A program made the position numbers and the translations under genes. Of a stretch of DNA of 9,284 nt, positions 5,291 through 9,284 are shown piece by piece. Location: assembly GCA_947629845.1 (NCBI GenBank), contig CANRFD010000047.1, positions 1 through 9,284 on the forward strand. Reading direction: 5' to 3'. The notes below the pieces were generated by a model that did no database searches, was not told the origin of the DNA, and was given only the letters and a program-made list of their open reading frames with translations. The DNA is from an uncultured Clostridia bacterium (lineage in GTDB: Bacteria; Bacillota; Clostridia; Christensenellales; Borkfalkiaceae). Each line of letters opens with the position of its first letter. Positions within the stretch are counted from its first letter, which is position 1.

Positions 5291-6196
5291 TTATACGCTC
5301 CCGTTGAGCGAGAGGAGCAAATCTTCCGCCTCCGACGCGTCGAACACGGGGCGGCCGACGGCCCGATCGCCGCCGTCCGCATGGAAGTCCGAGCCGCCCG
5401 TCACGAGCAGGCCGCGCGCCCTTGCAAACGCAAGAAACTCCTCCGTCTCGCCTTCAGTATGCGTCGAATGATAGCATTCTATGCCCGCGGCGCCCTCCGC
5501 CGCAAGCTGCACAAGCAGGGCGTCCCGCCCCCCTTTATAGCGCGCCTTCGCCTCCTCCCGCTCCTCCTTGGAAAAAGAGCGGAACCTGCGCGAGACATCC
5601 TCGGGCAAGATCAGGATCTGCGCGGGGTGTGCGACGACGGAGACGCCACCCATGTCGCGGATCAGGCGGACGGCGTCGGCTGGCGAGGGGCGGCACATGT
5701 CCGAGAACGCGGCCCCGCCGGGGGCGAACAGGTCGCGGTACAGTTCGCCCGGGGCATGTCCGAGCCTGCCCGCAAACGCCCGCACCGCGTGCATGGTGTG
5801 CAGAGGGGTCTCCTCTCGGACATGGTACCCCTCGACTTCGTCCATGGTGACGTCGAGCCCCAACGCGGCGTTCGCCTTCTTCACGATGTCGGCAACGCGC
5901 AGCCTCGCCCCCTCCCTGCGCTCCCGCAGGAAGCGGAAATACGCCTCGTTTTCGGCACAGCCGTACCCCAAAACGTGCACCTTGGCGGCGCCGAGGTAGG
6001 CGGAAATTTCGATGCCCCGCACAAAGTGCAGGCCGAGCGCTTTGGCGGCCTCCGCCGCCTCCGCACAGCCCGCCATGTTGTCGTGATCGGTGAGCGAAAA
6101 CAGCCCCAGCCCCGCCTGTTTTGCACGGCGGGCGAGTTCTGCCGGCGGGAGCGCCCCGTCCGAGCACACGGAATGCATGTGAAGATCGGCTCTCAT
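5291..6196 (-). CDS. PHP-domain phosphoesterase of the TrpH/YciV (nucleoside bisphosphate phosphatase / RNase AM) type
   Basis: The 301-residue protein shows the ordered metal-binding motifs of PHP enzymes: DLHMHS at 4-9, TDHDN at 36-40, GIEIS at 61-65, VHVLGY at 73-78, a histidine pair at 133/136, VVAHP at 187-191, ECYH at 240-243 and GGSDFH at 267-272. These residues bind a tri-metal centre that hydrolyses phosphate esters. Characterised relatives act on 3',5'-nucleoside bisphosphates and on the 5' ends of short RNAs; the exact substrate here is inferred from the family. No membrane segment or signal is seen. The start ATG (6194-6196) overlaps the recF stop as ATGA, and the stop lies 4 nt before the vanW-family start, so translation is probably coupled at both ends. 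The segment between VAHP and ECYH (about 192-239) is charged and somewhat long. Confidence 0.9.
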   Translation of the reverse strand: MRADLHMHSVCSDGALPPAELARRAKQAGLGLFSLTDHDNMAGCAEAAEAAKALGLHFVRGIEISAYLGAAKVHVLGYGCAENEAYFRFLRERREGARLRVADIVKKANAALGLDVTMDEVEGYHVREETPLHTMHAVRAFAGRLGHAPGELYRDLFAPGGAAFSDMCRPSPADAVRLIRDMGGVSVVAHPAQILILPEDVSRRFRSFSKEEREEAKARYKGGRDALLVQLAAEGAAGIECYHSTHTEGETEEFLAFARARGLLVTGGSDFHADGGDRAVGRPVFDASEAEDLLLSLNGSV

Positions 6197-7275
6197 GGTA
6201 CGATTTTCCCACCCTGTATGCGGATTTTATAGCTGTCTGCGCCGTAGAGCACGCGTTCGGCGTGCGTGCATGTGAGAATGCACTGCAGCCCGCCGATCCT
6301 GTCGAGCAGCTTCTTTCTGCGGGGAAGGTCGAGTTCGCTCATCACGTCGTCGAGGATGAGAATGGGCGTCTCCCCCGAGAGCCTCTTGAAGATCTCGGTC
6401 TCCGCAAGTTTCAGCGAGAGCGCCGCCGTGCGCGCCTGCCCCTGCGAACAGTACCCGCGGGCGTCCTGCCCGTCGATGGAGATCTTCAAATCGTCGCGGT
6501 GCGGCCCCACCGAGGTGAACCCCAGCCGCATGTCGCGCTCCCGCGAGGCGGCGAGCTCCCTTATCAGGCGGTCGAAGATCTCGTCGTCGCTCTCCTCCCG
6601 TTCGTCGCTGCCGAGCGCAAGCGTTTCCTTCCCGTCCGTGAGATAGGCGTGCGCCTCCGAGGCGAGCGGCGCGAGTTCGCGCAGGAACTCCCTGCGCTTT
6701 GCCACGATGCGCGCGGCATAGGCGGCGAGCTGTTCGTCCCACACCGCCAGCGTCTCCGAGACGAGCTCGTAGTCGCGCTCCTTGAGCAGGTTGTTGCGCT
6801 GGTCGAGGATCTTCTGGTAGCGCAGCAGCGCCTTGCAGTACTCCCGCGAGGTCTGCGAGATGGAGAGGTTGAGAAAGCGCCTCCGCTCGTCGGGGCCGTC
6901 CTGCACGAGGCGCAGTTCCCCCGGCGAAAAGAACACGCTGTTCATATTTCCGATGAAGTCTACGGCGCGCGTCACCCTGTTGCCGTTGACGAAGAGTTCG
7001 CGCTTGTTCTCGAAGATGCGCGCCTCGAGGGTGAGATCGCCGTACCTGCCCTTGAGTTCTGCGGCGGCGCGGGCGAAGGGCTGTCCGCGGCGGATGAGCT
7101 GCCTGTCGTGGCGGATGCGCAGCGAAGAGCCCGTGCACAGATAGAACACCGCCTCCGCGCAGTTGGTTTTTCCCTGCGCGTTTTTTCCCGTAAGGATATT
7201 CAGCCCGTCCGCAAAGGCAAACGTCTCGCTCTCGTAGTTTCTGAAATTTTCCAGCGTCAATTTTTTTATGACCAT
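6193..7275 (-). CDS. recF: DNA replication and repair protein RecF
   Basis: The 360-residue, full-length RecF has an SMC/ABC-type ATPase head: VIKKLTLENFRNY at the N-terminus, Walker A GKNAQGKT at 30-37, MNSVFFSPGEL near 111-121, GPDERRRFLN near 127-136, SVGPHRDDL near 255-263, the ABC signature SQGQARTAALSLKLAE at 277-292, and Walker B ILILDDVMSELD at 305-316. RecF acts with RecO and RecR to load RecA at gapped DNA. The ATG at 7273-7275 has only a weak GGAAAA-like ribosome site. The stop overlaps the PHP start by four bases. In most bacteria recF follows dnaA and dnaN in the same direction; here it is divergent from dnaA and leads its own operon. Confidence 0.97.
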   Translation of the reverse strand: MVIKKLTLENFRNYESETFAFADGLNILTGKNAQGKTNCAEAVFYLCTGSSLRIRHDRQLIRRGQPFARAAAELKGRYGDLTLEARIFENKRELFVNGNRVTRAVDFIGNMNSVFFSPGELRLVQDGPDERRRFLNLSISQTSREYCKALLRYQKILDQRNNLLKERDYELVSETLAVWDEQLAAYAARIVAKRREFLRELAPLASEAHAYLTDGKETLALGSDEREESDDEIFDRLIRELAASRERDMRLGFTSVGPHRDDLKISIDGQDARGYCSQGQARTAALSLKLAETEIFKRLSGETPILILDDVMSELDLPRRKKLLDRIGGLQCILTCTHAERVLYGADSYKIRIQGGKIVP

Positions 7276-7298
7276 TTGCCGATTTTCCGCAAAATCAC

Positions 7299-7327
7299 TT
7301 TCTTTTCCGAAAGTTTTGTATTATAAT
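7299..7327 (+). promoter_or_regulatory. dnaA: Candidate dnaA promoter
   Basis: A perfect -10 TATAAT lies at 7322-7327. The best-placed -35, TTTCTT at 7299-7304 with a 17-bp spacer, is poor. The predicted start near 7334 gives a leader of about 70 nt, ending in GAGAGGG four bases before the ATG at 7405. Confidence 0.5.
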
Positions 7328-7336
7328 GGTGCTATC

Positions 7337-7350
7337 GGGAGATATCTTCC
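7337..7350. repeat. Near-perfect palindrome in the recF-dnaA control region
   Basis: GGGAGATATCTTCC is a 14-bp dyad centred on GATATC, with one G-T mismatch. It lies between the predicted recF and dnaA transcription starts, so it would be at the 5' end of both mRNAs. It could be an operator or a 5' hairpin. Confidence 0.55.
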
Positions 7351-7352
7351 CC

Positions 7353-7367
7353 TTGCTATTATAGCAA
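7353..7367. repeat. Perfect inverted repeat overlapping the recF -10
   Basis: TTGCTA-TTA-TAGCAA is a perfect 6-bp inverted repeat with a 3-base centre. It contains the extended -10 of the recF promoter, so a protein bound here would be expected to block recF transcription. No regulator is identified. Confidence 0.6.
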
Positions 7368-7386
7368 ATCGTACAAAAAAAGACAA
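7358..7386 (-). promoter_or_regulatory. recF: Promoter of the recF-PHP-vanW operon
   Basis: On the minus strand -35 TTGTCT (7386-7381, four of six consensus bases) is followed after 17 bp by an extended -10, TGCTATAAT (7366-7358), whose hexamer is perfect. The predicted start is near 7351, giving a leader of about 75 nt. The -35 lies only about 20 bp from the dnaA start codon, so this promoter sits inside the dnaA leader. Confidence 0.72.
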
Positions 7387-7404
7387 AGCATTTGAGAGGG
7401 TAAA

Positions 7405-8748
7405 ATGGCGGAAAAAACTCAATTCGAACTGTTGTGGAACAAGATCAAGGCGCGGGCGGAAAAAATCGTCAACCCCGTAACCTATTCCGCATATATCGAG
7501 GGTCTGGAGCCCGTCGACGTCATCAACAAGAAGATCGTCTTAAAGGCGCTCACCGATACCGCGGCGGGCGTCGTGGTGAAGAACACCGAGAAGCTGCGCG
7601 AGGCCATCGTCTCGGCGGACATCGGGCTGACCGACTTTGCCATCGTCGTCGAGGGCAGCGAAGTCTACACGCTCGACGAGATCTCCGAGGAGTCGGAGAT
7701 CGCCGACGTCGTCTTGGACAAGCGCTTCACCTTCGATTCCTTCGTCGTGGGCAACTCCAACAAGTTTGTGTGCGCGGCGGCAAAGTCTGTCGCCGAGGCG
7801 CCCGGCGAGAACTTCAACCCCCTCTACATCTATGGCGGCACGGGGCTCGGTAAGACGCACCTGATGCAGGCCATCGCCAACGAGATCGCGCAGAAAAAGC
7901 CCTCGCTCAAGGTCATCTACACGACCAGCGAGAAGTTTTTGAACGAGTATGTAGACAGCATGTTCGCCAAAAAGAGCGCGGGGCGCGACGAGGAATCCCG
8001 CTTCCGCAACCGCTACCGCAGTGTTGACGTGCTGCTCATCGACGACATCCAGTTCTGGGCGGGCAAATACGGCGTGCAGGAGGCCTTCTTCCACACCTTT
8101 AACGAGCTCTTCGCCCAGCACAAGCAGATCGTCATCTCCTCCGACTGTCCCGCCAAGGAACTCACGACGCTCGAGGAACGCCTGCGCACCCGCTTCGAAG
8201 GCGGGCTCATCGCAGACATTCAGCCGCCGGACATGGAGACGAAGGTCGCCATCTTAAAGCGCAAGGCGCTGGAAAAGAAGTACATCGTGCCCGACGACGT
8301 GCTCGCCTTCCTCGTCAAAAATTCCGATAACAACGTGCGCACCCTCGAAGGGCGGCTGAACACCGTCATCTTCGCGAGCAAGCTGCACGAGGAGCCCATC
8401 TCGCTCAACCTCGCGGCGAAGGCGCTGCAGGAGGCCATCGACGTCGAGGAGACGACGGAAGCGACCCCCGAGACCATCATCCGCGCGACGTGCGCACACT
8501 TCAAGGTGACGCGGCAGGAGCTGCTCGGCAAGAACAAGCGGCAGGAGCTCGTCCGCGCGCGGCAGATCTGCACCTATCTCATGTGCGACATGCTTGCGCT
8601 CCCCCTCGTCTCCGTCGGGAAGGAGATGGGCGGCAGAGACCACGCCACCGTCATCTACTCGCGCGACAAGGTGACCGAACTCATGCGCGTGAGCGACAGC
8701 ATCGTGAAGGACGTCAACGACATCAAGAGCGCGGTACTCAAACAGTAA
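7405..8748 (+). CDS. dnaA: Chromosomal replication initiator protein DnaA
   Basis: The 447-residue DnaA begins with domain I (about 1-80). A short acidic linker follows (about 83-103, rich in Glu/Ser). The AAA+ domain III carries NPLYIYGGTGLGKTHLMQAI with Walker A at 144-151, Walker B VLLIDDIQF at 209-217, the box VII stretch LEERLRTRFEGGL at 256-268 with the arginine-finger position, and NVRTLEGRLN at 310-319 (sensor II region). Domain IV is the DNA-binding helix-turn-helix, with the signature VGKEMGGRDHATVIYS at 404-419. It binds DnaA boxes and opens the origin. The usual sensor I neighbourhood SDRPPKE reads SDCPAKE (246-252), an Arg-to-Cys change. The ATG at 7405 follows GAGAGGG by four bases. 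dnaN does not follow; the next gene is mnmG. Confidence 0.98.
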   Translation: MAEKTQFELLWNKIKARAEKIVNPVTYSAYIEGLEPVDVINKKIVLKALTDTAAGVVVKNTEKLREAIVSADIGLTDFAIVVEGSEVYTLDEISEESEIADVVLDKRFTFDSFVVGNSNKFVCAAAKSVAEAPGENFNPLYIYGGTGLGKTHLMQAIANEIAQKKPSLKVIYTTSEKFLNEYVDSMFAKKSAGRDEESRFRNRYRSVDVLLIDDIQFWAGKYGVQEAFFHTFNELFAQHKQIVISSDCPAKELTTLEERLRTRFEGGLIADIQPPDMETKVAILKRKALEKKYIVPDDVLAFLVKNSDNNVRTLEGRLNTVIFASKLHEEPISLNLAAKALQEAIDVEETTEATPETIIRATCAHFKVTRQELLGKNKRQELVRARQICTYLMCDMLALPLVSVGKEMGGRDHATVIYSRDKVTELMRVSDSIVKDVNDIKSAVLKQ

Positions 8749-8807
8749 TTCGTGAAAAATCTTTTGCAGAGCGCCCTGCTTTGTGCCGAAGTACCCCGCC
8801 CCGTGGC

Positions 8808-8850
8808 GTCCTCATCTCGACGTTCCGCAGGAACGGAGGAGATCTTCCCA
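8808..8850 (+). repeat. Short hairpin repeat of the CGTC...CTTCCC family, copy 3
   Basis: The unit starts CGTCCTC and ends GATCTTCCCA. It has nested complementary arms: ATCTC (8814-8818) with GAGAT (8839-8843), and CGTTCC (8821-8826) with GGAACG (8830-8835) around a GCA loop. The framing bases match those of the copy at 3077-3116, but both stems have different sequences that remain paired. Confidence 0.7.
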
Positions 8851-8892
8851 TATCCCTCCGCCCCGCCGTGCGGCAGCCCGGCGCCGCGGCAG

Positions 8893-8942
8893 CACCCCCC
8901 AAGCCCCCTCCCGGGAGGGGGTGTCTCGGAGAGACGGGGGTG
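8893..8942. repeat. Branched inverted-repeat element, copy B (three-way junction)
   Basis: Outer stem CACCCCC (8893-8899) pairs with GGGGGTG (8936-8942). Inside are an 18-bp perfect palindrome, CCCCCTCCCGGGAGGGGG (8904-8921), and a GTCTC-GGA-GAGAC hairpin (8923-8935). The layout (C-run, CCCTCC/GGGAGG hairpin, variable arm, GAC or CGGAC then GGGGGTGGG) is the same as in the larger element at 2931-3074, with a much shorter variable arm. Confidence 0.72.
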
Positions 8943-8967
8943 GGCAATCGACCTCCCAAGCAAATAA

Positions 8968-8985
8968 GCCCGCCGAACGGCGGGC
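8968..8985. repeat. Perfect hairpin just upstream of mnmG
   Basis: GCCCGCCG-AA-CGGCGGGC is an eight-base inverted repeat ending 15 nt before the mnmG ATG. On the plus strand it is followed by an A-rich run, so it is not a normal dnaA terminator. On the minus strand it is followed by TTATTT, a weak terminator tail at best. It may be a leader hairpin for mnmG. Confidence 0.6.
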
Positions 8986-9000
8986 AAAATCATAAAAATC

Positions 9001-9284
9001 ATGAAAACCTTTTCCGAAGGAACATACGACGCCGTCGTCATCGGCGCGGGGCATGCGGGCTGCGAGGCCGCGCTTGCCCTTGCCCGCACCGGCTGCACGA
9101 CCGTCATGCTCACACTCAATCTCGACAGCATCGGCTTCATGCCCTGCAACCCCTCCGTCGGCGGCACCGCGAAGGGGCATTTGGTGCGCGAAATTGACGC
9201 CATGGGGGGCGAAATGGGCGTCTGCGCCGACAAGTGCGCCCTGCAATACCGCATGCTCAACGAGGGCAAGGGCGCGGCGGTGCA
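9001..9284 (+). CDS. mnmG: MnmG (GidA)-family tRNA uridine-modifying FAD enzyme, N-terminal part
   Basis: The first 94 codons are present and the frame is open to the window end. The N-terminal FAD-binding Rossmann motif reads VVIGAGHAGCEAALALAR (12-29). MLTLNLDSIGFMPCNPSVGG (36-55) contains the conserved cysteine at 49, followed by AKGHLVREIDAMGGEMG (57-73) and RMLNEGKGAAV (84-94). MnmG with MnmE installs the carboxymethylaminomethyl-type group on U34 of certain tRNAs. The GFMPCNPSVGGTAKGH form and GAAV (usually GPAV) differ slightly from the classical enzyme but fit the Clostridia-type branch as I know it. ATG 9001 is the only possible ATG start, because an in-frame stop lies at 8965. No clear ribosome-binding sequence precedes it. 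mnmG often lies near the replication origin, consistent with dnaA next door. Confidence 0.9.
   Translation, partial: MKTFSEGTYDAVVIGAGHAGCEAALALARTGCTTVMLTLNLDSIGFMPCNPSVGGTAKGHLVREIDAMGGEMGVCADKCALQYRMLNEGKGAAV

Noticed and set aside
3925..5307. A 460-residue plus-strand frame over the vanW-family gene
   Set aside because: It is an antisense shadow: Arg/Ala/His-rich with no recognisable domain, while the minus strand carries a full VanW protein.
5284..5382. Longer VanW protein starting at ATG 5382
   Set aside because: It would overlap the PHP gene by about 90 bases and bury the signal-like segment behind an Arg-rich extension.
6121..7326. A 401-residue plus-strand frame over recF
   Set aside because: It is antisense to a complete RecF with all motifs; no family features are seen.
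7276..7404. Confirmed oriC with DnaA boxes
   Set aside because: No near-consensus TTATCCACA box is present on either strand; the only matches are weak and listed as a finding.
8749..8790. Terminator directly after dnaA
   Set aside because: GCAG/CTGC followed by TTTG gives only a four-pair stem and three Ts, too weak to claim.
8490..9197. A 235-residue plus-strand frame spanning the end of dnaA, the repeats and the start of mnmG
   Set aside because: It is out of frame with both recognised genes and crosses intergenic hairpins, so it is a chance open frame.

Overview
The window is a GC-rich chromosomal segment with seven protein genes, two of them cut by the window edges. The protein set (VanW-family wall protein, DnaA with a short linker, L19, YifB/ComM ATPase, PMT-like membrane protein), the strong AGGAGG-type ribosome sites and the sigma-A-type promoters point to a high-GC, uncultured-type gut Clostridia lineage (Christensenellales-like would fit). 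This placement is inference: there is no rRNA in the window.

Layout from left to right. (1) Positions 1-2778, minus strand: a two-gene operon with its own promoter (2811-2839). It encodes a 681-residue multi-pass membrane protein resembling PMT/GT-C glycosyltransferases, followed 15 nt later by a YifB/ComM-type AAA ATPase that runs off the left edge. (2) Positions 2779-3549: about 770 bp without a credible gene, packed with structured repeats. These are a large branched inverted-repeat element (2931-3074), small hairpin repeats (3077-3116 and 3430-3466), and two ~100-bp mosaic repeats sharing an identical 40-bp core (3154-3255 and 3286-3400). (3) Positions 3497-3995, minus strand: rplS (L19) as an apparent single-gene unit with promoter, leader hairpin, strong ribosome site and bidirectional-looking terminator. 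(4) Positions 4024-7275, minus strand: a tightly packed recF - PHP phosphoesterase - vanW-family operon (recF and PHP overlap by ATGA; 4 nt between PHP and vanW). (5) Positions 7276-7404: the divergent recF/dnaA control region, with two back-to-back promoters whose predicted transcripts overlap at their 5' ends. (6) Positions 7405-8748, plus strand: dnaA. (7) Positions 8749-9000: a second repeat-bearing intergenic region with the same two repeat families as in (2). (8) From 9001, plus strand: the start of mnmG.

The dnaA/recF/mnmG cluster marks an origin-type neighbourhood, but rearranged: dnaN is not between dnaA and recF, recF is transcribed away from dnaA, and no good DnaA box is visible in either dnaA flank. 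The most distinctive material is non-coding: at least five hairpin-bounded repeats whose outer arms differ in sequence yet stay complementary, and a two-copy branched element sharing an outer C-run/GGGGGTGG stem. These behave like a dispersed structured-DNA or RNA repeat family. I see no CRISPR array, tRNA, rRNA, IS element or defence system.
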